Shown piece after piece: positions 34,930 through 48,300 of a stretch of DNA of 64,000 nucleotides. The stretch is taken from the NCBI GenBank assembly GCA_004794655.1, contig SMMW01000555.1:6109001-6173000 (forward strand), written 5' to 3'. This DNA comes from Marisa cornuarietis (Eukaryota; Mollusca; Gastropoda; Architaenioglossa; Ampullariidae). The notes beneath the pieces were generated by a model, which did no database searches, was not told the DNA's origin, and saw only the letters and a list, made by a program, of their open reading frames with translations. Every line of letters begins with the position of its first letter. The stretch's first letter is position 1. Position numbers and translations under genes: made by a program.

Positions 34930-36335
34930 GAAGAAGAGGAGAAAAGAGGCACAGAGAGAGAGTTAAAGGAGATAAGGTGAGTCGTAGTCCTGAAGATTTC
35001 ACTCATTAAAAAAGAGACGATAACAAACGAAAAAAAAAAAATTCAACAAATTATCAACCGAGGCTAAATTAAGTAGACCTACAGTAATCGAACATAAAAA
35101 ATTAACTAACCGAGCAAGTCCTTACTGAGAGAGCAGGCTTGAATTCCTTTTATTCTACTGTTTTTCCTTCTTTCTCTTTGGTCTTAAAGTATTCATGTCA
35201 CCTCTTTTGAAAAACAGAATTCGTGCAAGTACGGCCATGGTGGCTTGTTTATTCAACAAATTGTAGTGAATCTGATCTATAATATTGTTTATATTTAAAT
35301 ACGTAAATACATGTAATTTCGGTCGCAAGAAAAGAGCCCATAAACATGTTTTTAACGATAAGGAAATATACCGAGGAACGTTTTTATTTTGAGTAAACAT
35401 TGTTTGGAGTATAATTACAAGATGGTTTTGCAGACTGTCAAGTTGTTTGCATTAAAACCCCAAGATTTCCATGTTTGCATTAAAAAACCCACCAAGTTAC
35501 CCAGTAACATTTTGGTCAACATTTAAAGCAAAACTTTAGTTTAAGGGAAGCTTGCTTTCTTTCTGCCAGCATTCTTTTTATATTGTAATATATTTTTTAC
35601 TTTAGAGAAGTAGTCTTTTGCTTCAAAGTGCGGAAGTGTATATGGTAACAGGGTAGATTATAGGTAATGGAGATAATAAGACTTTGTCTGTCCCGAAAAA
35701 CAAGTTACAACAGGGTGGCCTCGTCAAGATATTACACATCCAAGCAGAGAAGTCGGGTTCTGTTGGTAGGGGACTGGGTCCAGAACAGCAAACTTATGAC
35801 TGATGAAAGTCGTGAAGGTAATTTCCATACAAAAATGGCGCACTTAGAATCGATGACGATTTGGCATGTGAGGTATTCATCAATTGTCCAGGCTGCTTCC
35901 AAGTTCTTCTCTGAGCATGTCAGACATAGATCTCGAGAGAAAAGACTTCTCATTTGTCATCCTGCCGGGTGTGCGTGGACGTATCATCGTGTGAAATAAA
36001 GTTATTACACTTCCATTTTCACGAAACATCTCCATCACGGCCATCTTTATATATTTAATCCGCTTTTTTTCTCGACATTTTGTTGATCTCAGTGAATGTC
36101 GCTAGCGTTGCTGTCTGAATTTACTAATATTTACGGGAAATCGATTCCAAGCATCACTGACTATAGAATATTCTCGAAACTGTTCTTGTAAGGCGTATAA
36201 AAGTATTTTCTTTTTTTACACATTGACCTCTACTGCCAGTGATTCAAAGTCGAGTAGAGATACCGTTTGCTGGTGCTCTGCTGGCTGTAGCTGTTGACGA
36301 AGAACACAAACCCATCTAGTTTCGTGACATTATTG
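34930..36335. other. No gene recognised; 28-bp direct repeat
   Basis: A GTTTGCATTAAAA word is repeated 28 bases apart at 35445 and 35473. The frame at 35667-35999 (110 codons) shows no known motif. Otherwise AT-rich. Confidence 0.45.
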
Positions 36336-36339
36336 TTCT

Positions 36340-36605
36340 GGGGCCAGTTGCACAACACATTTCTAATTTTAAACACTTTTAGGCCTTAACTCTATTTAGA
36401 TAATCAGTTTAAAGTGCACACCACAATTTTAGAATTTTTAAAACTAAAACTGCTTTAAGTAAGATAATGTTGTTTAAGTCTAACTTTCCGTCCTGTCAGC
36501 ACAATTTTTTTATGTTTTTTCTGCAATGCTTCAAAATGGCTAAGAAGAGATTTTGCTTCTTTAGAACAGTTTTAAGGTTTAGAAACGTGTTGTGCAACTG
36601 GCCCC
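36340..36605. mobile_element. MITE with 27-bp terminal inverted repeats
   Basis: The left end GGGGCCAGTTGCACAACACA is the reverse complement of the right end apart from one base, and the match continues through TTTCTAA, giving 26 of 27 identical positions, with weaker similarity for about another 10. The interior is 210 bases of AT-rich, non-coding sequence. A target-site duplication is not evident: the flanks TTGTTCT and TGATCTC do not match. I remember GGGGCC(A/T)GTTGCAC-type ends from invertebrate MITEs but cannot assign a superfamily. Confidence 0.75.
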
Positions 36606-36609
36606 TGAT

Positions 36610-37605
36610 CTCCCCTTTTCGTGCCTAGTGGTGATTTAGGCTTGTGCAGCGAGAACGGAAAAGGGGAGATTAATCCCACAGAGTTGTAGACCTTGTATAA
36701 AATTTGTGAGTAGTATTAACTCACAAATAAAAATAATACACAATAAAGAGGTTATTTCGGAACACGAAGGACGACAGAGTGTTACACAACGAAGAAAAAC
36801 GAACGACAACAAACTTGTAATACCGTTGGAAGCACGAAAAAAAATGTATGGACGAAGATAAAGAGAGAGGATATTGTGTGCGGAACTCTTGCTAAAGAAT
36901 ATATATATATATATAGAGAGAGATGATTGTCCGCCACGATCTGTTTTTGCGTTTGTAATTTTTGTCCTAATCAGCTTTCTCGACATGTTTCATTTGTGTA
37001 TACGTTTTTGGAGTAAGGTTGCGCAAGCTCTGTGGATGTTCAAGCTTTCTGGTGCTGAGGGTAGACTGCATCTTCCACTCAGTGAGAGCTACAGCGTGTC
37101 AAGCCCGGGGGGGGGGTGAAGGCGGCGCCATTGTTATTTGAGCGGCGCTCGCGTAGCGCGATGCCCGTCTTGTGCCCTCAGCAGCCTGTCGTGTCCAAGA
37201 CATGGAGCACTCACTAAGACACAGGTTATCGGTTTGAGCGCCCTATGTGTGGGGATTGAATATTCAACATAAAATGTAGCTAACTTATTACTTATTCCAA
37301 TCATTGCCCCATTATGCCATAGAATAAGGCTCATTCGCTTCTGTCTGTATAGTTTTTATTTCTTTTTCACTCTCTCTCTCTCTCCTTTCTCTCATCTTCG
37401 TATTGATTATACTATTTGCGTAAATACGTATATACGTATATTATGTATTTGTGTCCAGTACACGTAGACATGTATGATTATGTCTTTATTCATTCGGTCA
37501 TTCTCTTGATCGCTCCAGTGGGCTGGAGGGAAGATGAACGCACGTGTTGACAAGGTTCGCGCTACCAAACTTTTCACAACAGCTAGAACTGTGGTTTTGT
37601 ATTAG
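36610..37605. other. No gene recognised; CpG-rich patch
   Basis: A GC- and CpG-rich patch with a run of ten G sits at 37108-37175. A TA run lies at 36899-36914 and a CT run at 37370-37384. No coding domain is visible. Confidence 0.45.
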
Positions 37606-37606
37606 T

Positions 37607-37608
<2 letters not shown>

Positions 37609-37661
<53 letters not shown>
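37609..37661 (+). repeat. (GT)26 microsatellite
   Basis: Uninterrupted GT dinucleotides. Confidence 0.97.
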
Positions 37662-37662
<1 letters not shown>

Positions 37663-38021
37663 TCACGCTCGCTTTATCATGGAAGGGAATCCATTTATAG
37701 ATTTCAGGGTGAATTTGCAGAAATAATGATCTTTATTTTTCTATGACATGTCAGAGAAATAAACCTTCAAGGGGAAAAACAAAGTTGGCCATAATTTAAA
37801 AAATTGTGTTGAAGATTATCCCAAACTTAAAACTTTCTAATCAGCGAAAATCCTTCCATGCTGAAAGAAAGAGCCACAAAATTATCTTGTCATCAGGAAA
37901 TCTGATATTTTTTGGGGGGGATGCTCGATATTCTTGAATCTGTTCTGTATTTTATCATTTTTTATATATCTCGATTTATGTCTTTAGAGTTATATGCTGA
38001 TTGTACTTTGTCATGATTATG

Positions 38022-38144
<123 letters not shown>

Positions 38145-38689
38145 GCTGCTTCTGCTTCTTCTTCTTTATTTAGTTATTTTTGCAGCCGACATGTTGCTAA
38201 TGTAACGGCAACTACTTTTAAAGGACTGTATCAACATCCAATTATTTCCAGAAGTGGTAAAAATACGAAGCTTCATATTACTTGTATTTTGGTCTGTATA
38301 TGATCGCATATTCAGACAGATGCATTCTTGTCTGTGTATTCTTTATGCGACAAAATGTATGTTCATCTGCGGTGTATGATGACTTTTGAAATATCAACCT
38401 TGTTTCTCACAGAAGGACTCTGTTGACAGCAGCGTTGCACGTGCTATTTCATCTTCATCTTTCTTTCGCCACGTTAACGTTTTGATTGGGCAAAAACCCA
38501 CAACTGAAAAAAGTAGTCTAACAGTGAATCTTACATAGTCTTGTAGAACATTGGTTTACAAACTTTGATGAAGTTTTGTTTCTGTTATGCTCATTATAAC
38601 CGTGCGTGGGTGGAAGTGCTAGTATATGTGTGAAACTTGGTTGTGTTATTTGAGTGTTCAGTATAAAAAATGGCCGGCACTGTTTGCTT

Positions 38690-38895
38690 ACAATATAAAG
38701 TTGTAAGGAGCAAAGTCTTTTTCAACACCGTATTGCAACGTAGTGCTAGTTGACGGTTCCTTACTGCAATCCTGTCTTAAATCTTGCAATACCCGTTCTG
38801 GACAGCACACTAAGCCGACTGTAATCATTTTTTTTATCACAGAAAACCGGTTCTGAGCAACACACTATACTGACTGTGGACATATCCTGCAAAAC
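38690..38895 (+). repeat. Two-copy degenerate repeat
   Basis: A GTTCTG-A-CAACACACTA-CTGACTGT-type word occurs twice (about 38789-38825 and 38850-38884), separated by a T run. Fainter CTTGCAATAC words before it recall the array at 1.9-3.0 kb, but this link is weak. Confidence 0.35.
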
Positions 38896-39189
38896 TGTGG
38901 ATGGACAACATTTTTTTTACGTGTGAACTCATACAAGAGACCTTCTCAGAACATCAGGCTGAATAGAGGCGGTCATATCAAACGGGACTAGTTCAAGATA
39001 GAACATTACACAGACTGAGATCATTGCATCAGAAAGAAATGTTCTGAACAAAGTGAACAGCTACATTAGCGCGAATCACTTTGCCAAGAGCTGAAATGAA
39101 GATGGTATCAATAACGACGAATGCTTTTTTAGTTTCACCCCAAAACTGCTCTCATCCGGGGAATTAACAAAAGAGACAGTCTGGCGTGG

Positions 39190-39330
39190 GATTTTTTTTT
39201 ATTGGTATTTTACGCCAAGCCAGCAACTAAGGTTATATCACGGCAAGGCAGCCAGTCCTGTAAACAGATGCCACATGCAGAGAAAGAACAGCGTGCCCGA
39301 GACGAGAACTGAACCTAGGACAGCCAACCT
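39190..39330 (+). mobile_element. Conserved SINE-like module, copy 2
   Basis: The segment starts TTATTGGTATTTTACGCCAA, continues AGCAACTAAGGTTATATCAC, and ends CCCGAGACGAGAACTGAACC. The last 65 bases align with 2210-2275, including the AACAG(A/G)TG(C/T)CACAT(A/G)CAGAG block. Words such as TTGGT(A/G)TTTTACGCC and CTATATCACGGC are familiar from mollusc repeats. This copy lacks the GGAGGAAACCGGAGTACCCG core of copy 1, so the two are related but differently deleted. Confidence 0.6.
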
Positions 39331-39334
39331 TCAC

Positions 39335-40618
39335 TGTATTGGTGTGGAAAACCATTTCGCTCCTATTACCTGTTCTACTATAAAAACACTCCTGACAAAA
39401 GTACTTTTTATACATGGATGCTTTTGTTTATGTAACCCTGCATGTATCATTTATATTTTAGGCACATGCGCATGACTACCAAACTGAAAGAGGAAATTGT
39501 TTATATTTTCTTTTCTAGAGAAGATAATCACAAACTATAGTTACCAAAGTCAGTTGCTAAAACTTGCAGCACGCTTTATTTTAACTCGATAAATTTATAA
39601 ATTATAGGTACGCAAAAATAATCAGATAATATTATCTTTTGTTAACAAAACAGTGTAAGAAAGAAGATAACAATGCACTCACCAATTATCAACTGTTTTA
39701 ACATCGCATATTTATGATTTGAATGTTACGACTGTATAATATTTAACTCACCCTGAGAAGAAAACGAACTTTCGACCGTCAGTGACAATCCGTTATCAAA
39801 AGACATTTAAAATTATTATCTAAAGAAAACAAATTTAAACGAACGCAAAGCGAATGGAGCCCAGGAGAGCCTGGCTAAACCATAAATTGTTGATGAGCCC
39901 CAAAGTTTTAACAAACCACCCGGAGCATAATCATACAAATACATGAAGGTTGGCCGGCAGCCAGGGGCTTTCCAGTTCATCAGATTATCATTGTTGCATG
40001 TTCTGCCGCTAAACCCCCGCGGGGGGGACAAGTCATGGAATTCTTCCCAATTCTCGATTCGTGAATTTTTCAACGACTTTTTCCTCGCGATTCATCCTAG
40101 AATAGAACGATGAGTGGCCTTGTTTTCCTTTTTACATGGTTGCGCACTGCAGAGGAAGAGAGAAGGAGGGGGAAAAAAGGTTGGACCTCAGACGGAATCG
40201 AATCAAACAGACTTAACTGACCGTCGTTAAGAACAGCGGCCTGTGTTTGGCCATGCTTTCCTTGCCTGGCACAAGGCTGGTGAAGTACTGGATTATTTAT
40301 CTGCTGGATGATTGACTCGCTGGTCGGTCTGATGGTTGCGCAGAATTGTGCATTCACGTGCAAGCGTTTTGGTAAGGATTTACAGCTTATACATAAACCA
40401 GCGTGTGAGGACACGAGGACGCAAACAGTATCAGACAGACAGACAAAAGGTGTAGAGAGAGAGAGAGAAATAAGAAAGAAAGAGAGGAAGAGACAAAAAG
40501 TAAGCTAGATAGAAAAAGAGGAATAAAAAGAGAATAAAAGAAAGATTAAAGCTTTGGAGGAAAAAATAGAAAAAAAGAAAAAAAGAGATAGAAATGACCA
40601 CATTTATATAAACAGATC

Positions 40619-40667
<49 letters not shown>

Positions 40668-43600
40668 TATGAATATATGCATGTTTAGATAGGTCATTAT
40701 ATATATATATATATAATAGCTGTGTGGATAGCTATATAGATTATTTCGGTTTTATAGATAGCTCGAAAGATAGAAGAGACAGACTGGAGAACAGATAGAA
40801 AGATCGATAAATAAGAAGACAGAGCAAGAGAGCAAGAGAAAGAGAGCAAAGAAATAGGTAGTGAGAAACAGAGACATATAGATATAGAGAAAGAAAGAGA
40901 TAAAAGATGAACGAGCAAACAAGACATAAAGGCATGGTGTATCCAGCTATCGAAAGGTTCACATACCTGTCAACATTGATAAACATAGTCTTACTACAAG
41001 TAGTTAGTAACAACGACACACGAAAAGCTGGACATACTTTTCAGGAATATCTCGTCTGTCTCGTCACCTCGTCTTGAAGAAAAGAGAATAAATTGAAATT
41101 CTGATTTCGAAACACGTAGTCAACAGGGACATGCCAGAGCTTGAACATATTCAAAAGGGTTAATAACCAAACGCAAAGGATGTGGCCCTAATACACAAAA
41201 TGACAAGGCTAAAAGGAATTAAAGCGTTTCAGTGCTCCGTGTTTTTCAGATTTAAACATGAAGAGGAAGATAGTTTCAATTTTTAATAAAACAAAAAGTC
41301 AATCTTTATTTGAAGCTTTAGCTGCTGTATTTTCATTCTGGTCTTGATGCCAATTATTAATAAGGCTTTTTCTTAAACGCTCTAAAACAATGTAACATTC
41401 TGGTTTTTCGACAAACACCCAAAGCCATCTTTATGTAATAAATAGAAAATGTTAGAAACACGTCGTTTGTTCTGTTGAGCCATTCTTATCAAGAAATGAT
41501 ATTTTGTATATTAGTTTGCATTCTATCTTTTTCAAAGGACCCGAAGCCAGTAACGGGTAAATAAATATTGATACTAAGGGGACATCTTGTCATTTCTACA
41601 TACAATATTGAATTAGGCTGCGAGCACTGGAATTTAAAAAAAACGCTTTACTGCAAAAACTGAACAATTGCAATGATGTTTAAATCCATCCTAAGTCCTT
41701 GTAATTCACTCCCATATTAACATAGGTAATATTTGTGAACCCACGAGTTTAAAACACCGTGACGACGAATTTACACCATGTAACTGAAACTTCTGCACAA
41801 TGTCAATAATATTGTTCGTAGTATGACATGTTAAATCCTCAGAAGCATGAGAATAATTTAAACGTCTTGAAAAATCGCTGGTCGATGTTTGTCTATAAAA
41901 GAACAGACATCATCATTTCCTAGCTTCATTTCTCCTTCTTTGACAAGCATCCCCTATTGGGGAACCCAACAATATTACATTTCGTGAACTTTACAAGCAA
42001 GCTTAGCTACTTTGGAGTGGCTTTGGCTGGGATGTCGCGCTTTACAAAAGATCCTCGAGATAAGATCAGATGATCAGAATAAGCTCAAGACCAAGTGGGG
42101 TAATCAGAACTTCGTGATCAGCATAATGCAGGAGAATAATATGTAACTGGTTAGGTCTTACCTATACTCCATGTTTGCCATGCTCAGTAATATTATTTGC
42201 AAATATATTGATAAATTGTTGGAAAAGGACAGGCCTGCAACATCAACCTGCTTTAACCATTTATGAGAGAGAAAAAAGAATCTGTAGCATCACAACCAAC
42301 TCACCAACCATCATCACTAATATCCTTGTCCCTGACGTCATGAAAGACATTATAAAGGTTCATACCAACATTATTATATATATATATATTTTTTAGAATT
42401 ATTGGAGTTTAGAGACTTAACAATGTCCAAAAATAATTTATTATCATTTCTATAAGTAGATTTTCTACATTATTCTGTTTGTGGTACTGTTTCTTTTGCT
42501 TATTATTTTCGAATATCTCTGATATAGAAGTAATTTCTTTTTTGACTAAACAGAGCTTTTGAATAAAACTGACCTTCTGGACAACCACATAGATTTCAGA
42601 TAAAGATATATATATATACATACAGACAGTAAAACAGACAAAGAGATGGATATTTAGACAAAGAGACATGCTAAAACCTGTTTTTCTCATGATTGCTTGC
42701 TATTTTCGCCTTAGTGTAACATCAGCAATAATCGACATTACGTTGAACTTTTCTTCACACAAATATCAACGGCATCCTCGCTAATATCAATCTTGTCAAG
42801 GCAGCAAAACACTAGCTGGGCTGGATTAATTTTTAAGGGCTTCAATCTAAAAACTGTTATTTTCATTCAAAGTTTGATTGTAATATATTCTTTTGTTCTT
42901 CACTCATCTTTCCCTGTTCGTTAACCCCTTTAGAATTAAACTGTCAATCGACTGTTTACCTAGCTTTGCACGCATAAAATATTAATCAAACACATCGTTA
43001 GCTTTGCTGAAACTTGAAGACTACATCGACCTCTGTCGACGTCGGTTTGTCTTAGGTATTTTTAGGTATTTTTGTCCGTTGTCCAAGAAGCTTTTATTGT
43101 CAAGCTTGTGTGACATCTCAGTATTCAAAAAGATTCCCATGGGGATTCGGGTGCAAAACTATTGAAGGGCAGAACAACCTAGGAACAAAAAAGAATTACC
43201 TGTCACTTGAGTCAGGTATCCCTTAGAGGCTGCTTTCTGCGGAGATTGGAACCAAATAAAGAAACAGAAACATGTTTCTGGACGGCAGCGTACCTGATTG
43301 ACTAGTTACCTTGAGAATAAGGTGGTCGGTTGGAGATCTGTTATCGGGCATCTTCCCCCAACCTTCAAGTCCAACCTCAACGGGTATTTGATTTACTGGG
43401 GAATGTACAAGTGACTGCCATGTTGTGCACCCTTAACACGATGAACCAGTTACATCACTTACAGATGCTATCCTTTGTTAGGCTACTGAGAAATAATACC
43501 AGGGAGAGGTAACTCGGTGACTGTCATATATGTTTATGATATCTGTGCGTGTGTTTTAATATGTGTGTGCGTGTGCTGTCTAAATGAGTGTCGTTAGAAT

Positions 43601-45375
43601 TCACTTACTGCATCTCTTCCATATAGATGTTAATTCAGGCGAGTAAAATCTTGGACTTAAGCCAATGTGAAACATTCATATCAGTTTTATCATCTTAACC
43701 TCTCAGCCTACCTCCCCCAAACATTATATTTATATAGACATCCATACAGGTATTTCACGCGAACGCTTAATATCACGTCCGCTGAATGAAGTGAGGCAAC
43801 TTTCTCAGCTGACAGAAAAAAGAATCAGAAATCTTTTATATTTCTACTGCCTCAGCCATGCTATGTCTTGAACATCAGCGATACCTGTTCTTAAAATCGA
43901 AACTAAAAACTTTGATGTTGGCAAAAAATATGGTGATAACCTTCGAAAGCTTTTTGCTGTGGTTCCGGACACATTTTTGTTAAAAGAAGGACGTATATCT
44001 CATACTCCAGAAATATAGCAAACACGCACAAAAGATTTTTAGAGCTGACAACATGACTTCTCTGCATAACAAAATGCAATATGTTAACAGAGGAATGCTT
44101 TTAAGGAAAATAAGGTTAAAAGGTATCAACTGTTGAAAGACCTCCAAGTTTTACAAATAAACGTTTTAGGAATGTGAATGCTTTATGCTAAAATTTGCAC
44201 ACTTTCGATAAGAGAAAAATGGGTACATCATGGCTGACGCTCCCATGTGACCCATGTCTCTCGGAGAGCGCCCATGTCTGGCGGCCCCAAGAAAGATCTG
44301 TAAGTAAAAATTCCTTAGTCCTGACTGACAGGCGGATGTTTCCCTTGTTCACCGCACGGGAACACAGGCGGGCAAGCAACGGGTCGCAATTCCTTTGATT
44401 GCTGAAGCCGTTATTTTCTTGTCTCGAGGCATGACGGTCCCCAGACATTTGACGTGATCGACAGTCGTCTGCTGCGGAACCATCGATTGGAATGCACGTG
44501 CGATGTGGCGAAAGAGCAAGAGATAGAGATAGGTACTATAAAACAAGTTTACGCTCAGCGGCACTTCTGTTAAGGCTGATCACGTGGACACAGGCACTCC
44601 AGGGATAGTTTCTCGACAAGGACGTAGAAATAAAACTCGGCCTCTGCTTAAGGATCAAATTTCTGCAGAAAGAATTTACCACAGCTCTTCTTCTTTTTCT
44701 TCTTCTCCTTCTGTCTTTGTTATAAACCTCAGTGAACTGCTTTATAATGGCACTCTTGTTTAGGAATCGGAATTGCATATGATGTTCTTCTGTCCAAGGT
44801 ACAGTGATTTGATGTCCATCCGCTTTTCGCGTGTCCTTGTCCTTAGCTAATGTTAGGAAGACTACTTACATAAATATATATCGCAGCTATCTAAAGTTCG
44901 ATCTTTGATATTAAAATAAAGTTAAGCTTAAATGTTCCTGTTAATAAACTATGCATATGTACATATACAGCTTGGGTTTTGCTCCATTTAAATGTCCAGA
45001 CAAAATTTCACATTTCATATTCTCTCTCTCTCTCCTATTTCTTTAAAATTGTTTTCCCCCTTCCTATTGTCTTTTAAGATGGGCTTTGGTAGTGTTCAGG
45101 CAAGTGGAATCTATGTCAAGAGGACAGGACTGCTGAGACAAGTTCTTTCACTCCGTTAGTACCGCCCAACAACATGAAAGTCTCAATGATGGGGATACAG
45201 TAGGAGGCGTTACTCTCCTTGTCGAAGAGGGCACGATCCTGATTGATTTTTTGAGAAGGGCAGTGAATTTCTAAGCTGTCCTTAAATGCAACCCTGTTGA
45301 TTATATCGCAGCAAACAGAATATCGATCAGAATGGAGCCAAGGAAGAATGTAGCTAAATGTTATTACAAACGTCG
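39335..45375. other. No gene recognised
   Basis: No transposon coding sequence or RNA gene seen. Purine-rich low complexity lies at 40440-40600 and 40790-40915. The frames there and at 40741-41019 are Ser/Leu-rich artefacts. Small TA runs occur at 40699-40715 and 42372-42388. Confidence 0.45.
40621..40667 (+). repeat. (CA)23 microsatellite
   Basis: Uninterrupted CA dinucleotides. Confidence 0.97.
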
Positions 45376-45378
45376 CTG

Positions 45379-45379
<1 letters not shown>

Positions 45380-45455
<76 letters not shown>
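45380..45455 (+). repeat. (ATG)25 trinucleotide array
   Basis: Uninterrupted ATG/GAT units; the minus strand reads as poly-Ser (ATC), the same repeat class as 38022-38144 in the opposite orientation. Confidence 0.97.
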
Positions 45456-45459
45456 TCTT

Positions 45460-47100
45460 TGTAGGAAAAACACTAGCAGTGATATTAAGGTAAATCGGAT
45501 TCATTGTAAAAATAACTTCCAAGCTGCAGATAAAAAACGTAAAAAAATGTCTCGGCCTAATCGTCGTAAATGTAAGTGGTTCACCGTGCCTATATCTCAG
45601 CAAGTGTTAGGGAAGCCACGTCTTCTCTTTTTCCTACCTAACTTTAACCCTGATAAATAAAGGTAGTCCGTTCAGCGGAACTTGTACTGACCTGACAAGG
45701 ATTGCCGGAGTCTTTACAGGCCCCAACGACTAAACCAGCGAACTTTTGCCCCAGTCTCTTCATCTTCAGTTAACTTGTAAATAACAAAATCACCTATATA
45801 AATATTGTCAAGTATGCGGTCAGATCATCAATGATCAATTCGTCTTCCGTGAAGCAGTCAAACCACCATTGCAAACTTTTGGAAGCGAGAGAATTTTTTT
45901 TCTACTCGAGGCAATTTCACTACAACCATGGTCCTGATGTGAAATATGTAGCTTCTATTTTCGAGAAATCGCCGAAAAATTCGAAGGCTAATCACTGGGG
46001 AAGAATTAATCAGTTGGAAACCTTTACCGCTAGGGGTTTTTTTCGAGTACTGTTTTGGAGCGATCGGGACTAGATGTCAACATGGTGTAAGACAAATTAT
46101 CACTTTGTGCTCGAACCGTCTCGCTGAAGCTGGCCATGTAGGTTAAGAGGTTGTTTTTTCTGCCACATCACTTCATTCTCTCCTGCCATGATTGGTCATT
46201 TGTGTGCGCGGTGGGCTTGAAAATCTAAAGGACAGTAAAGTGACCAGCAAGGTTCGTGTTAAAGCATGGCGGTAGCAGAAAACAGTGGCAATGAGTGGTT
46301 CACTCTGTCTAGAGCAAGTCATATTGAGACGAAATCTGTACTTCTTTTCTTTTTTTCTGATATAAGAGGGATGTTTTCCAAAAATGTTCGAATTTACGAC
46401 CTTCCGCTTCCACAATATTGACATCAGATACTCAGCTCTTATCGAATACTATTTTCTCCAAAACCAGACCAGTAGCCACCCTCCTTCTCGAGATTTAGGC
46501 CTACTCTTAAACCAGTCAACATAATGCTTGTTTATCAACTCACCCGCTTTTCTTTCACTTTGGACAAATAGTCTCTCCTGCTAGTAAACTTCTGTAGATT
46601 ACTCCACTGAGTCTTCCTGCATGTTATCCTGTTGTCTCTACGTCTGACCTGCTGGTGACAATGTAGATTATCCACCTTTCAGTTATCCTGGAATGTTAAT
46701 GTTATCTCATTGTCTCTACGTCTTCTGTCTTAAGCACAATGTCAGCTGTGAATGCTGTTGCCCATTTTCCGTTCCTTTCTATAATCTTGGTGTCTTTAAT
46801 TTGCCTCAAACACCGAGAGCACGCGCTTTTAAAAGGGTGACTGTCTATCATATAAATGATATAAATATCATATAAAGCTCGCATTTACTAGTTCAAGTAT
46901 TAATTATTCCCTGACCTTTCACCTCGAATTATGTTTTCAACGAAAGAGAGAAAAGCTATATGTAGACACCATGAATTCTTCTTTCATTCAAGTAAATCAA
47001 CAGTTTTTAGTTTTGAATGAAGGCTAAACTTGTCCAATACTGTCTCACAATGCCAATTATAAACTTGACTGCACAAAACCGCAAGGGTTGATTTAAACAA
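45460..47100. other. No gene recognised; diverged direct repeat
   Basis: An ATGTTATC-TTGTCTCTACGTCT word is present twice, at 46621 and 46699, with some similarity downstream, suggesting an old duplication of about 78 bases. A near-palindrome ATGATATAAATATCAT is at 46857-46872. Confidence 0.45.
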
Positions 47101-47103
47101 CAA

Positions 47104-47104
47104 C

Positions 47105-47136
<32 letters not shown>
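47104..47136 (+). repeat. (AAT)n microsatellite
   Basis: About ten AAT units after a CAACAACAA start, followed by an A run. Confidence 0.93.
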
Positions 47137-47142
<6 letters not shown>

Positions 47143-47319
47143 CTACAGAATATCAACAGATCTTTCTCCTTTTCTTCAATGGATAAAAATTTTACTGATT
47201 AATATCAAAAAGTATGTTTGTTCTTAACTACTTGGATAGCATCAAAAGCTGAAACTGCACGAGGACTGATTGCAGTTTGGCGTGAAACGCGGTTGTCTGT
47301 CCTTTAAGCGGCTCTGCAC

Positions 47320-47336
47320 GCAGTAGGTGGCGCTAC
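47320..47336 (+). promoter_or_regulatory. CTCF-like motif (plus)
   Basis: GCAGTAGGTGGCGCTAC fits the core of the animal CTCF consensus (C-A-(G/C)-(T/C)-AG-(A/G)-(G/T)-GGC-(A/G)). It also contains CAGTAG and CTACTG as an inverted repeat. A single motif match is weak evidence for binding. Confidence 0.3.
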
Positions 47337-47991
47337 TGGGCGAGGCTGCAGTACGTGTGGGTCTTCCAGACCGAGTGTTAGATGGGAAACAAAGTTTCAG
47401 TGTTCCGGTGCTCAGTCTGCTGTGAATAGTCTCCAGAATTGGAACGTGCGGGACAGCACCCTTACTCGGTTACCCACCATCCTGCCAGAGTATGTCCCTT
47501 ATCCCTTCCTCCCCAAAAGTTTTCTTTATCATCCCCTCTTTTTCCTCCCCACTCCATCTCTCTTCTGTCCTCCATATACATATTTATAGATGTTCTTTCT
47601 CTCTTTTCTTCTCTTTGTATTTGTCCTTATTTTATCACTCTGCATTGTAGATGTGTGTGTGTGTGTGAGAGAGAATTTCTGTGGGTACTTTATTTATTTC
47701 CATGAAAATCAGTTCTTTCTGTTGTAAAATACAAATTAAATATTATTAACAGAATTGCTTATCGTGTACGATAAAAAACTAAAATAATCATCAATGGAAG
47801 AAATTATTAAGTTCCTGAGAGATAAAATTCAACGTTGATATAATATTGGAATAAATGTTTAACTGTGTGTTTTGTCGGAATATATTTTAGTGTTATTTGG
47901 CTTTCGCCAGTTTACCCTTTGTGCAAAGCTGCCATTCTCTTCACATGAAACGTTCAGTGTTCGGTTTCTGTTCTTTCTTTCTCTCTCTCTG

Positions 47992-48006
47992 ACACACACA
48001 CACAAA

Positions 48007-48057
<51 letters not shown>
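47992..48057 (+). repeat. (CA)n microsatellite, interrupted once
   Basis: CA dinucleotides with a CAAAGACA interruption at 48003; preceded by a (TC)5 run. Confidence 0.96.
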
Positions 48058-48059
<2 letters not shown>

Positions 48060-48184
48060 ATTTTCTCACATATTCTTTCTCATCTCTTTCGGAAGCCGAG
48101 AAAAAGAAGGGAAATAAAGGAAAAAAGTGAATGTTTTAATTTTTATGGTCCTAAGAGAAGAATCCCAAAGCAGAACAGCTTACA

Positions 48185-48300
48185 TTAGGCCCCAGGCAGC
48201 CTGGCTGTGCTACGTCTCTCGTCTGCCTCAGGACACAGTTTAGGAATCGGATCTCGGTCACTCTATCTAGCTTTAACCACTTTTGTTTTGCCCACAATCA
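48185..48300 (-). mobile_element. Possible tRNA-derived SINE remnant
   Basis: On the minus strand 48285-48235 reads AGTGGTTAAAGC, then 18 bases, then GATCCGATTCCT, in the order and at roughly the spacing of tRNA-like A and B boxes. The sequence continues with GAGGCAGACGAGAG and CAGCCAGGCTGCCTGGGGCC. The match is short and the element end is not defined. Confidence 0.35.
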
